Shown: one piece after another, positions 6,214 to 13,571 of the stretch | Numbering within the stretch: the stretch's first letter is position 1 | How the letters are laid out: each line of letters starts with the position of its first letter | Assembly: GCA_029239575.1 (NCBI GenBank) | Contig: JARBUP010000028.1 | Span: 1 to 17,015, forward strand | Source of the DNA: Bacillota bacterium | GTDB taxonomy: Bacteria > Bacillota > Clostridia > Tissierellales > Sedimentibacteraceae | DNA length: 17,015 nt | Reading direction: 5' to 3' | Notes under the pieces: generated by a model | Databases searched by the model: none | The model's input: only the letters and a program-made list of their open reading frames with translations | What the model was told of the DNA's origin: nothing | Made by a program: the position numbers and the translations under genes

Positions 6214-7614
6214 GATAATGGAAGAATAGTTCAGGTTTTAGGACCTGTTGTAGATGTAGAATTTAAAAGTGGAAAACTTCCAAATATGAAAGATGCTCTC
6301 GAAATATATAATGATAATAAAAGACTTGTAATGGAAGTTGCAGGACATTTAGGAAATAATATAGTTCGCTGTATCATGTTAGCTTCGAGTGAAGGTTTAA
6401 CAAAAAACATGGAAGTTATAAATACAGGTTCATGCATTACTGTACCTGTTGGTAAAGAAGTTCTTGGAAGAATGTTCAACGTATTAGGTGATGTTATTGA
6501 TGGCGGTGAACAAGTTAAAGGTGATATAAAGTGGAAAATTCATAGAGATCCTCCATCTTTTGAAGAACAAAGTCCAGTTGTAGAAATATTAGAAACTGGA
6601 ATAAAAGTAATAGATTTATTAGCTCCTTATGCAAAAGGCGGAAAAATAGGTTTGTTTGGTGGTGCAGGAGTTGGAAAAACAGTTTTAATTCAGGAACTAA
6701 TAAGAAATATAGCTACTGAGCATGGCGGTTATTCAATATTTACAGGTGTTGGAGAAAGATCCCGTGAAGGTAATGACCTTTGGATGGAAATGAAGGAATC
6801 AGGTGTTATAGAAAAAACTGCTTTAGTTTTTGGACAAATGAATGAGCCACCAGGCTCACGTATGAGGGTTGCACAAACTGGACTTACTATGGCAGAGTAT
6901 TTTAGAGATGAAGCAAAACAAGATGTACTTTTGTTTATAGATAATATATTTCGCTATGTTCAAGCAGGTTCTGAAGTATCAGCATTACTTGGACGAATGC
7001 CCTCAGCAGTTGGATATCAGCCTACATTAGCTAATGAAGTTGGTGAACTTCAAGAAAGAATAACATCTACAAAAAATGGTTCTATTACTTCAGTTCAAGC
7101 AGTTTATGTTCCAGCTGATGACTTAACTGACCCTGCTCCTGCAAATACGTTTGCGCATTTAGATGCTACAACAGTTTTATCAAGAAAAATTGTTGAGCAA
7201 GGTATTTATCCTGCAGTTGACCCACTTGAATCAACATCAAGAATTCTTGAAGTAGATGTTGTTGGAGAAGAACATTATGAAGTTGCAAGAAAAACTCAAG
7301 AACTTTTGCAAAAATATAAAGAGTTACAAGATATTATTGCAATTTTGGGTATGGAAGAATTGGATGAAGAAGATAAGATTGCAGTTTACCGTGCAAGAAA
7401 AATACAAAAGTTTTTATCCCAACCTTTTAATGTTGCTGAAAATTTTACAGGTATAAAAGGAAAATATGTACCTGTAAAAGAAACTATAAAAGGGTTCAAA
7501 GCTATTATCAATGGTGAAATGGACGAATATCCTGAATCAGCTTTCTTTATGGTAGGAACTATGGAAGAAGTTATTGAAAAAGCAAAAGAAATTAATGGAA
7601 ATAATAATGATTAA
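6211..7614 (+). CDS. atpD: F1Fo ATP synthase subunit beta
   Basis: This 467-residue subunit is the catalytic subunit of F1. The P-loop G-G-A-G-V-G-K-T is at residues 150-157, and the catalytic Glu is in G-E-R-S-R-E-G-N-D-L (E182). Walker B is L-L-F-I-D-N-I-F-R, and the adenine-site and arginine-finger neighbourhood is conserved. The DELSEED lever appears as E-E-L-D-E-E-D (382-388), a conservative variant. The usual F-R-F-T-Q-A-G reads F-R-Y-V-Q-A-G. The N-terminus (N-G-R-I-V-Q-V-L-G-P-V-V-D-V) fits only the ATG at 6211, which lacks an adjacent ribosome binding site; the hairpin upstream may supply one. Identity is secure. Confidence 0.97.
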   Translation: MDNGRIVQVLGPVVDVEFKSGKLPNMKDALEIYNDNKRLVMEVAGHLGNNIVRCIMLASSEGLTKNMEVINTGSCITVPVGKEVLGRMFNVLGDVIDGGEQVKGDIKWKIHRDPPSFEEQSPVVEILETGIKVIDLLAPYAKGGKIGLFGGAGVGKTVLIQELIRNIATEHGGYSIFTGVGERSREGNDLWMEMKESGVIEKTALVFGQMNEPPGSRMRVAQTGLTMAEYFRDEAKQDVLLFIDNIFRYVQAGSEVSALLGRMPSAVGYQPTLANEVGELQERITSTKNGSITSVQAVYVPADDLTDPAPANTFAHLDATTVLSRKIVEQGIYPAVDPLESTSRILEVDVVGEEHYEVARKTQELLQKYKELQDIIAILGMEELDEEDKIAVYRARKIQKFLSQPFNVAENFTGIKGKYVPVKETIKGFKAIINGEMDEYPESAFFMVGTMEEVIEKAKEINGNNND

Positions 7615-7649
7615 TTTAATGAGTACTCTTTAATCAGATAGGAGGAAAA

Positions 7650-8057
7650 ATGGAAAAAACATTTCGCCTTGATATAATTGCAAGCGATCATCCATTTTAT
7701 AATGGTGAATGTGAAATGATAGTTTTCTTGGGACTTGATGGAGAATTTGGTGTTCTCCCAAACCATGAACCAATGGTCACCTGTCTAAATGCAGGTGAAA
7801 TCAGATTTAAAGTGGATGGAGAATGGAAATATGCTGCTACAAGTACTGGTATTGTAGAAATAATGCCTAACTTTGTTGTAATTCTTGCAGACACTGTAGA
7901 AAAGCCAGAAGAAATAGATATAAAAAGAGCTATAGAAGCTAAAGAACGTGCCGAAGAAAGACTACGTCAAAAACAAAGTATAAAAGAATATTATCATACT
8001 CAGGCTGCGCTTAACCGTGCTATGAGCAGACTTAAAGTTACAAAAAAACATAGTTAA
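7650..8057 (+). CDS. atpC: F1Fo ATP synthase subunit epsilon
   Basis: This 135-residue rotor subunit couples gamma to the c-ring and can inhibit ATP hydrolysis. The N-terminal beta-sandwich occupies about residues 1-85, with G-E-F-G-V-L-P-N-H-E-P as signature. A C-terminal helical hairpin follows. The start of that hairpin reads I-D-I-K-R-A (89-94), matching the I/L-D-x-x-R-A element through which epsilon of thermophilic Bacillus binds ATP, and another basic residue follows at R100. AGGAGG lies just upstream of the ATG. It is the last gene of the operon, followed directly by a terminator. Confidence 0.95.
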   Translation: MEKTFRLDIIASDHPFYNGECEMIVFLGLDGEFGVLPNHEPMVTCLNAGEIRFKVDGEWKYAATSTGIVEIMPNFVVILADTVEKPEEIDIKRAIEAKERAEERLRQKQSIKEYYHTQAALNRAMSRLKVTKKHS

Positions 8058-8105
8058 AAAAGAAAGAAGTATTCGAATAAAATCGAATACTTTTTTCTTT
8101 TTTAA
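8056..8105 (+). terminator. Rho-independent terminator of the atp operon
   Basis: Arms AAGTATTCGA (8067-8076) and TCGAATACTT (8083-8092) pair perfectly around a 6-base loop. The flanking A-rich and T-rich tracts extend the stem to about 21 bp with one G-T pair. The downstream T tract (broken by one C) provides the release signal. It starts at the atpC stop codon. Confidence 0.92.
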
Positions 8106-8152
8106 GAATAAAAATAAAAGCTAAAAAGTCTTTATAAGAATAATAATTTCAG

Positions 8153-8182
8153 TTTACACAATGCTTGTATCCGTGTTAATAT
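8153..8182 (+). promoter_or_regulatory. Probable promoter of the PNAG operon
   Basis: TTTACA (8153-8158) and TAATAT (8177-8182) are separated by 18 bp. The -10 is preceded by TG one base upstream (8174-8175), an extended -10. Transcription would start near 8189, inside the tandem Spo0A-like boxes, leaving a leader of under 30 bases before the synthase gene. Confidence 0.6.
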
Positions 8183-8183
8183 A

Positions 8184-8200
8184 TATCGAAATATGTCGAA
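8184..8200 (+). promoter_or_regulatory. Candidate tandem Spo0A boxes at the PNAG operon start site
   Basis: TATCGAA (8184-8190) and TGTCGAA (8194-8200) are direct repeats spaced exactly 10 bp, one helical turn. The second is a perfect Spo0A core (TGNCGAA) and the first has one mismatch. They lie just downstream of the -10, a position where a bound response regulator would block initiation. The assignment is by consensus only. Confidence 0.4.
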
Positions 8201-8215
8201 AAAAGGAAGTGCAAG

Positions 8216-9475
8216 ATGGAATTATTTAAAAATTTTCCTGGTGTAATACAATTTATTCAAAGTTATATATTCTGGTATCCTTTTTTAATGTCATTATTTT
8301 GGATTGCTGGTTCTGTTATATTTTCAAATTTTCAAGAAAATGAAAAGCATTTAAATATTAATAAAATTAATTGGCCAAAAATAAGTATTTTAATTCCTTG
8401 CTATAATGAAGAAGAAACAATTAAAGAAACTATTGATAACCTGTCAAAACTTTCCTATCCAAGTTTTGAAATTATTGCTGTTAATGATGGAAGTAAAGAT
8501 TCAACAGAAAAAATATTAATTGAATTAGCAGATAAATATGAATGTCTTCGAGTTATAAGTTGTCGTGAGAATAAAGGTAAAGCTAATGCATTACATATTG
8601 CAGCTCATGCTTCTACTTCAGAATATTTATTATGTATTGACTCAGATGCTTTACTGAGTGATAAAGCACCTTATTATTTAATAAATCATTTTATAGAAAA
8701 TGGAGAAAGAGTGGGAGCCGTTACAGGAAATCCAAGAATTCGAAATCGAGATACATTGATTTCAAAGTTGCAGTTAGTTGAATATGCATCTATTATAGGT
8801 TGTATTAAAAGAACTCAGAGGGTTTTAGGAAAAGTTATGACTGTTTCAGGTGTTATAGTCGCGTTTAGAAAGAAAGCATTAGTAGATGTAGGTTTATGGG
8901 ATCGTGATATGATAACAGAAGATATTGCTGTATCTTGGAAACTCCAAAAAAGGTTTTGGGATATTAGATATGAACCAAGAGCTCTTTGCTGGATGTTAGT
9001 TCCTGAAACTTTACAAGGAATATGGAAACAAAGGGTTAGATGGGCTCAAGGAAGCCAAGAAGTTATTTTAAGACACTATGACATTTTTAAGGATTATCGC
9101 CAAAGACGAATTTGGATAATTTATATAGAACAAGTTTTAAGCATTTTGTGGTCGGTACTATGGTTAATAATGAGCATTTATTTTATTTTTAGTGCACAAG
9201 ATATAAAAGAATTATTAATTTGGTTATCATTTAATTCTTTTTCAATGGTGTTGATGAGTTGTATTCAGTTGTTTTTATCTTTAAAATATGATTCTAAATA
9301 TGATAATGTTTTTAAATATTACATATGGGCAGTTTGGTATCCTACTGTTTATTGGGTCGTAAATGTATTTGTGGTAATAAGTGCAATACCAAAATCGATT
9401 AAGTCAAGAATATATGGAGGATATGCAACATGGATTTCACCGGACAGAGGGATGAGAAGCAGAAGCAGTTTATAA
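8216..9475 (+). CDS. pgaC: Poly-beta-1,6-N-acetyl-D-glucosamine synthase (PgaC/IcaA-type GT2)
   Basis: This 419-residue membrane-embedded family 2 glycosyltransferase polymerises UDP-GlcNAc into PNAG and threads it across the membrane. One membrane segment lies near residues 14-36. The GT-A domain carries V-N-D-G-S (D91), I-D-S-D-A (D142, D144), T-E-D (234-236, the catalytic base region) and Q-R-V-R-W (272-276, the QxxRW motif). Two or more C-terminal membrane helices follow (about 300-325 and beyond). The stretch I-T-E-D-I-A-V-S-W-K-L-Q is characteristic of IcaA/PgaC rather than cellulose or hyaluronan synthases. GGAAG precedes the ATG. It overlaps pgaD by 46 bases. Function is inferred from family and from its pgaD and icaB neighbours. 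Confidence 0.93.
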   Translation: MELFKNFPGVIQFIQSYIFWYPFLMSLFWIAGSVIFSNFQENEKHLNINKINWPKISILIPCYNEEETIKETIDNLSKLSYPSFEIIAVNDGSKDSTEKILIELADKYECLRVISCRENKGKANALHIAAHASTSEYLLCIDSDALLSDKAPYYLINHFIENGERVGAVTGNPRIRNRDTLISKLQLVEYASIIGCIKRTQRVLGKVMTVSGVIVAFRKKALVDVGLWDRDMITEDIAVSWKLQKRFWDIRYEPRALCWMLVPETLQGIWKQRVRWAQGSQEVILRHYDIFKDYRQRRIWIIYIEQVLSILWSVLWLIMSIYFIFSAQDIKELLIWLSFNSFSMVLMSCIQLFLSLKYDSKYDNVFKYYIWAVWYPTVYWVVNVFVVISAIPKSIKSRIYGGYATWISPDRGMRSRSSL

Positions 9476-9924
9476 AAATTAATAATGAAAAAAATGTTGA
9501 TATATTTTTGGTTAAATCAAAACAACCATTTATTAATAAAATAGTAGCTAATATTATAAATATTTTTATGTGGTCATATATGATAATAATATTATATTTT
9601 TTTATAAGCGCATTTTTAAATTATAATAATGAATTTATTGGGCTTTTAAAAATTAGTTTTAAAATGACTAACCAAGACATAAGGATGTTTATATTACTAA
9701 CATTTAATTGTTTTTTTATATTTTGTACCATTTTATTGTCTTGGAAATTTTACAATAAAAATAAATATGGACAACTTAATAGACGATTAGAGCCAAAACA
9801 AACAATTAAAGAAGATATGCTTGCTTTAAACTTAATGGATGAAGAAACATATGATCTTTTATTTAAAGAAAAAGTTATTATTTTTGAAAAAAACCCACTA
9901 AAGGAATTAGAGAGGGCAAAATAG
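9430..9924 (+). CDS. pgaD: PgaD-like partner of the PNAG synthase
   Basis: This 164-residue small membrane protein has two hydrophobic helices (about residues 44-63 and 86-105). They are followed by W-K-F-Y-N-K-N-K-Y-G-Q-L-N-R-R, which resembles the W-x-x-Y-N-x-x-R-F-G…R-R signature after the second helix of PgaD. In E. coli PgaD binds PgaC and is needed for c-di-GMP-stimulated synthesis; IcaD is the staphylococcal counterpart. It is longer than IcaD (about 100) and somewhat longer than E. coli PgaD (about 137), mainly through N- and C-terminal soluble tails. The start inside pgaC is supported by GGAGG (9416-9420) nine bases before ATG. Sequence similarity is weak in this family, so context carries much of the call. 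Confidence 0.8.
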   Translation: MDFTGQRDEKQKQFIKINNEKNVDIFLVKSKQPFINKIVANIINIFMWSYMIIILYFFISAFLNYNNEFIGLLKISFKMTNQDIRMFILLTFNCFFIFCTILLSWKFYNKNKYGQLNRRLEPKQTIKEDMLALNLMDEETYDLLFKEKVIIFEKNPLKELERAK

Positions 9925-10787
9925 TGAAAAAGAAAATATTGACATTAACTGTACTTATAAGCGTTATAATATTATTGGGTTTGAAAATAATATCACTATT
10001 AATTAAAGATGATGAATTACTAAGTGAAACATATGAACCTATCCCAAAAGGAAATGTATGTGTGGCATTAACATATCATAGAGTGAGGGATTATAATTTA
10101 TGGAATTCAACAATAGAAAAGCTTACCAATGTTAAGGAGCTTACTGTTTATTCTGTTTATGAAGAAGACTTTGAAAAACAGATGGATTATTTAATAGATT
10201 CAGGTGCATATTTTGCAACATTACAAGAACTTAATGAATTTAAAGAAAAAGGTGAGTTCCCTGATAAATGTGTTTGGATTAGTTTTGATGATGCAGATAT
10301 TTCTGTTTATGAAAATGCATATCCCATATTAAAGGAAAGAAAAATTCCATTTACTATTTTTGTAATTGCTGGCCAAGTTGGAAGTAAAGATTTTAAAAAT
10401 TTCGAAATGGCTAACTGGGAACAGCTAAGAGAAATGAGAGATAGTGGTTTAGTTTCTTTTGGTTCCCATACATATGACATGCATTATTTAGAGGATGACC
10501 AAGCAAAGTTTTTAAATAAAGAAATATATGATAATTTTAAAATTGATTTAGTAAAAAGTAGGGAAGTATTGGAAAAGGAGTTAAAAGTCAGTATTTCGTC
10601 ATTTGCGTATCCTTTTGGTGAATCTTCGGATGAAGTGGTAAAAAGTGTTATTGAAGCTGGTTTTAAAAATGCATTTATTTTATCACCACATATAATAGAT
10701 AATTCAAGCAATGAATTTTATCAATGTAGGTATTTAATTGATAAAAATAATTTTTATAAAATAGTTGTACCGTGGTTAGAGAAATAA
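9924..10787 (+). CDS. icaB: PNAG N-deacetylase (IcaB/PgaB-type polysaccharide deacetylase)
   Basis: This 287-residue extracellular, membrane-anchored enzyme would remove some acetyl groups from PNAG, making it cationic and surface-retained. An uncleaved-looking signal anchor spans about residues 4-27. The NodB-type carbohydrate esterase domain starts at the Y-H-R motif (51-53). It carries F-D-D-A-D (D122 base, D123 metal ligand), S-H-T-Y-D-M-H (metal ligands H182 and H187) and F-A-Y-P-F-G-E (227-233). F-D-D-A-D instead of F-D-D-G and the missing second GH domain indicate the IcaB rather than Gram-negative PgaB form. The start is GTG, sharing one base with the pgaD stop (TAGTG), so translation is probably coupled. 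The stop lies inside the terminator stem. Confidence 0.92.
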   Translation: MKKKILTLTVLISVIILLGLKIISLLIKDDELLSETYEPIPKGNVCVALTYHRVRDYNLWNSTIEKLTNVKELTVYSVYEEDFEKQMDYLIDSGAYFATLQELNEFKEKGEFPDKCVWISFDDADISVYENAYPILKERKIPFTIFVIAGQVGSKDFKNFEMANWEQLREMRDSGLVSFGSHTYDMHYLEDDQAKFLNKEIYDNFKIDLVKSREVLEKELKVSISSFAYPFGESSDEVVKSVIEAGFKNAFILSPHIIDNSSNEFYQCRYLIDKNNFYKIVVPWLEK

Positions 10788-10826
10788 GGAAGCAGTGAAA
10801 AATATCACTCTTCCTTATTTTTTTTT
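10783..10826 (+). terminator. Rho-independent terminator of the PNAG operon, overlapping the icaB stop codon
   Basis: AATAAGGAAG-c-AGTGA (10783-10798) pairs with TCACTCTTCCTTATT (10805-10819): 15 pairs, one bulged C, loop of six, then a T tract to 10826. The icaB stop TAA (10785-10787) is in the left arm, so a ribosome finishing icaB would cover the stem. Confidence 0.92.
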
Positions 10827-10869
10827 CACACAACAATATTTAAAACATAACATATATATGAGGTGGCAT

Positions 10870-12087
10870 ATGGTTATTAAAAATGATATTAATAAATTAT
10901 TGAAAAATAAAAAAATTGGGATTTTAATTTCCACAGTTCAGTCAATAATTGCAGTGGCTTTTATTAATAATGTAATTTTATTAAATATCATTCCAAACAA
11001 GTACATTTATTCATTGATAATAATATTGTTATTATTTTCTTTTTTAAGTTTTACAACGCAAATTAATGTTAAATTTATTAAGATAGGTAAATTATTTATA
11101 TTACTGATTATTTCTATTTTAGTAATATGCTTTATTTATTTAAATAAGATAAATAAAATGTTAATTGAAATTTCAAATTCAGATAGTACAACAGAATATC
11201 ATAATCAAAACCAAAATCAAAATTATATGAAATATGTTGGAACAAAAAACTTATTCAGTGAAAAAGAGAAAAATTATATAAAAGATAATTTTATAGTTTA
11301 TATAAGCGGTGTTGATACATATGGAGATATTTCTGAAAAAAGTAGAAGCGATGTAAATATTATTGCTTGCATAAATACAAATACTAAAAACATTTTATTG
11401 ATTTCAACACCAAGGGACTATTATGTTGAAATACCCATGGATGGTGGCAGCATGGACAAATTAACTCACACAGGAATTTACGGGGTAGGTGTTTCCATAA
11501 AAGCATTAGAAAAACTATATAACATCTCTATAGATTATTATGTTAGAGTAAATTTTTCTTCATATATATATATGGTGGATTTATTAGGTGGTATAACAGT
11601 TAATTCTGATTATACATTTAAATCAGGAAATTATAGTTTTAATGAAGGAGAAAATAAGTTGAATGGAAAAGAAGCATTAGCATTTGTTAGAGAAAGATAT
11701 GCATTTTCAAATGGTGATATCCAACGTGGTGAAAACCAGATGCAGGTTATTAAATCTTTGTTTAATAAAGCACTATCACCCACAAATTTATTAAAGTCAT
11801 ATGAAATTGTAGAAACAATTTGTAGAAGTATTGAAACCAATATGTTATCAAATGAAATGAAAGCATTAATTAAAATGCTAATTAATGATGGAACATCATA
11901 TAATATTATAATGTATAGTGTAAAAGGAACTGGTGATAAAGCAATAACATATTCGGGCGGAAATAAAGAGCTTTATGTTATGATACCTGACGAAAAAAGT
12001 ATTATAGAAGCAAAAAATAATATTAAAAAAATCATTAATAAAAACTTTAATAAACAAATCTCCCATGATTTTTATGTCACATACTAA
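10870..12087 (+). CDS. LytR-CpsA-Psr (LCP) family wall polymer ligase, CpsA-like
   Basis: This 405-residue protein belongs to a family that transfers undecaprenyl-linked glycopolymers to peptidoglycan. About three hydrophobic helices are at residues 16-36, 46-63 and 73-91, instead of the usual single anchor, as in streptococcal CpsA. A short Asn/Gln linker (111-118) follows. The extracellular LCP domain carries R-S-D-V-N (159-163), S-T-P-R-D-Y-Y-V (R182), D-K-L-T-H (196-200), F-V-R-E-R-Y (272-277) and G-D-I-Q-R-G-E-N-Q (282-290), the pyrophosphate-binding arginines and acids. The frame is open upstream to a GTG at 10795, but that lies in the preceding terminator. GAGGTG (10860-10865) supports ATG 10870. 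It opens the second polysaccharide locus. Confidence 0.92.
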   Translation: MVIKNDINKLLKNKKIGILISTVQSIIAVAFINNVILLNIIPNKYIYSLIIILLLFSFLSFTTQINVKFIKIGKLFILLIISILVICFIYLNKINKMLIEISNSDSTTEYHNQNQNQNYMKYVGTKNLFSEKEKNYIKDNFIVYISGVDTYGDISEKSRSDVNIIACINTNTKNILLISTPRDYYVEIPMDGGSMDKLTHTGIYGVGVSIKALEKLYNISIDYYVRVNFSSYIYMVDLLGGITVNSDYTFKSGNYSFNEGENKLNGKEALAFVRERYAFSNGDIQRGENQMQVIKSLFNKALSPTNLLKSYEIVETICRSIETNMLSNEMKALIKMLINDGTSYNIIMYSVKGTGDKAITYSGGNKELYVMIPDEKSIIEAKNNIKKIINKNFNKQISHDFYVTY

Positions 12088-12158
12088 ACATGATGCATTC
12101 TAATCATGAATATTAATATATAAAATCAATTTCATTATACTTAAAAGGGGTGTTAAAA

Positions 12159-12860
12159 TTGTATGAAAAGGAAAATTCCATTGACATTAAGGAAATTATA
12201 AGAATATTAAAAAAAAGAATTGTTTTAATATTAGTTATTCCGATAATTTTTTCAATTATAGGATGGCTGACTAGCTATTATTTAATAGAGCCTGTTTACG
12301 AATCCTCAACCACCATAATAGTAAGACAGAATAAAAATTCAGATGAAGAAATTAATAAATCTGATGTTGACTTAAGCAAAAGTTTAATTTATACATATAC
12401 CGAAATGGCAAAATCTAATACAGTAATTGAAAATACTAAGAAAATCCTTAATTTAACTGATCTCAAAAGCGAATCCATAACAGTTTTACCTGTCAAAGAC
12501 ACTCAAATATTAAAAGTAACCGTTCAAAATACTGATCCCATTTTAGCGACTGATATATCTAATACCCTAGTTGAAGAATTTACTAAAGAAATAATCCGTA
12601 TTACAAAAACAGATAACGTGGCTGTTGTTGATTATGCGAAAATACCTATATTTCCAATAAAGCCAAATAAAATTATGAATATAATTATTGCAGCGGTTTT
12701 AGGAGAAATAATTATTTTGTTTTTATGTTTTTTTATGGAATATTTAGATAACACATTAAAAACTGAAAAAGAAATTAAAAAGTATTTAGAATTATCCGTA
12801 ATAGGTTCCATACCTAATTTTAATCAAGGGAGCAATATTTTAAATGAAGAAAATGATTAA
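12159..12860 (+). CDS. cpsC: CpsC-type polysaccharide co-polymerase (Wzz-like, tyrosine kinase activator)
   Basis: This 233-residue protein has two membrane helices (about residues 21-41 and 173-193) enclosing an extracellular domain. The proline-rich P-I-F-P-I-K-P-N motif just before the second helix is typical of chain-length determinants. In Gram-positives this protein activates the separate CpsD kinase and sets capsule chain length. The TTG at 12159 is chosen because GGGGTG (12147-12152) lies six bases before it; the GTG at 12150, three codons longer, would overlap that site. The 71-base gap after the LCP gene holds a 6-bp inverted repeat (CATGAT/ATCATG, 12089-12108) without a T tract. 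The 3' end overlaps cpsD by 17 bases. Confidence 0.9.
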   Translation: MYEKENSIDIKEIIRILKKRIVLILVIPIIFSIIGWLTSYYLIEPVYESSTTIIVRQNKNSDEEINKSDVDLSKSLIYTYTEMAKSNTVIENTKKILNLTDLKSESITVLPVKDTQILKVTVQNTDPILATDISNTLVEEFTKEIIRITKTDNVAVVDYAKIPIFPIKPNKIMNIIIAAVLGEIIILFLCFFMEYLDNTLKTEKEIKKYLELSVIGSIPNFNQGSNILNEEND

Positions 12861-13509
12861 TTTAATTGAAACAGATAATAAGGGAATTCAAGCAGCTGAA
12901 TCATATAGAAAAATTGCATCAAATATTGAAGTTGCAAATATTGATGGGAATATAAAAACTATTATGATTACTAGTACATTAGCTGGAGAAGGAAAAACAA
13001 CATCCATCAGCAATGTTGCTTCAGTTATGACTGAAAAGGATAAAAAAGTGCTTCTTTTAGATTTTGACTTGCGTAAACCTACACTGCACAAGAAATTCAA
13101 TTTATCTAATCAAATGGGATTAACGGATTTGCTTTTGAAAAAAGATGATTACAAAAAATATATACATAGTGTATATCCAAATTTGCATGTGATCACTTCA
13201 GGTTTTTTACCTGCAAATCCTTCAAAGATTATTAATTCTATAGCAATAAAAGAATTATTAAAAAAATTATCAATTAATTATGATTATATTTTTATTGATG
13301 CGCCTCCAGTTATGATAGTAAGTGATCCTATAACAATTTCTACTTATACGGATGCAGTAATATTCACTATTGCTTATGCTCAAACAGATAAAGATTTAGC
13401 AAAGAAATCTGTTGAAGCATTAAAAAATGTCAATGCAAACATTATTGGAGTAATATTTAATAAAACTCCTCCAATAAAAGGTAATAAATATTATTACAAA
13501 TATTATTAG
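12844..13509 (+). CDS. cpsD: CpsD-type bacterial tyrosine kinase
   Basis: This 221-residue cytoplasmic BY-kinase autophosphorylates on tyrosines and cycles with CpsC to control polymer length. Walker A is S-T-L-A-G-E-G-K-T-T (44-53). Walker A' is L-L-L-D-F-D-L-R-K-P (about 70-79, with D73, D75), and Walker B is I-F-I-D-A-P-P (149-155, D152). The C-terminus ends K-Y-Y-Y-K-Y-Y with five tyrosines, the usual autophosphorylation cluster. The match to the split CpsC/CpsD arrangement (two genes, overlapping frames) is typical of Firmicutes. GGGAG upstream of the ATG lies within cpsC. No dedicated tyrosine phosphatase gene (cpsB/ywqE) is seen in the window. Confidence 0.93.
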   Translation: MKKMINLIETDNKGIQAAESYRKIASNIEVANIDGNIKTIMITSTLAGEGKTTSISNVASVMTEKDKKVLLLDFDLRKPTLHKKFNLSNQMGLTDLLLKKDDYKKYIHSVYPNLHVITSGFLPANPSKIINSIAIKELLKKLSINYDYIFIDAPPVMIVSDPITISTYTDAVIFTIAYAQTDKDLAKKSVEALKNVNANIIGVIFNKTPPIKGNKYYYKYY

Positions 13510-13525
13510 CATTTAAATTCCAAAA

Positions 13526-13562
13526 CCCTTCCTAATACATATAATATCATAATGGGGAGGGG
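13526..13562 (+). promoter_or_regulatory. Possible stem covering the ribosome binding site of the dehydratase gene
   Basis: CCCTTCC (13526-13532) can pair with GGAGGGG (13556-13562), seven pairs including one G-T, around a 23-base loop. The right arm is the ribosome binding site ten bases before the ATG at 13572. Such pairing would mask the site and lower translation of the dehydratase relative to cpsD. The loop is large, so stability is doubtful. Confidence 0.3.
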
Positions 13563-13571
13563 TAGAGTGCA

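Noticed and set aside
10825..10853. Promoter TTCACA-17-TAACAT before the LCP gene
   Set aside because: The hexamers are weak, and transcription would start at the ribosome binding site itself with almost no leader.
10795..10869. GTG-initiated 25-codon N-terminal extension of the LCP protein
   Set aside because: It would start inside the stem of the icaB terminator and has no ribosome binding site, whereas GAGGTG directly precedes ATG 10870.
11203..11220. Three copies of AAYCAA as a possible phase-variable repeat in the LCP gene
   Set aside because: The unit is six bases, so copy changes would keep frame, and it only encodes a short Asn/Gln linker.
12089..12108. CATGAT/ATCATG inverted repeat as a terminator between the LCP gene and cpsC
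   Set aside because: The stem is only six base pairs and no T tract follows; cpsC is more likely cotranscribed.
12113..12141. Promoter TTAATA-17-TATACT before cpsC
   Set aside because: The -35 is poor and the expected start falls on the ribosome binding site; AT-rich gaps give such matches by chance.
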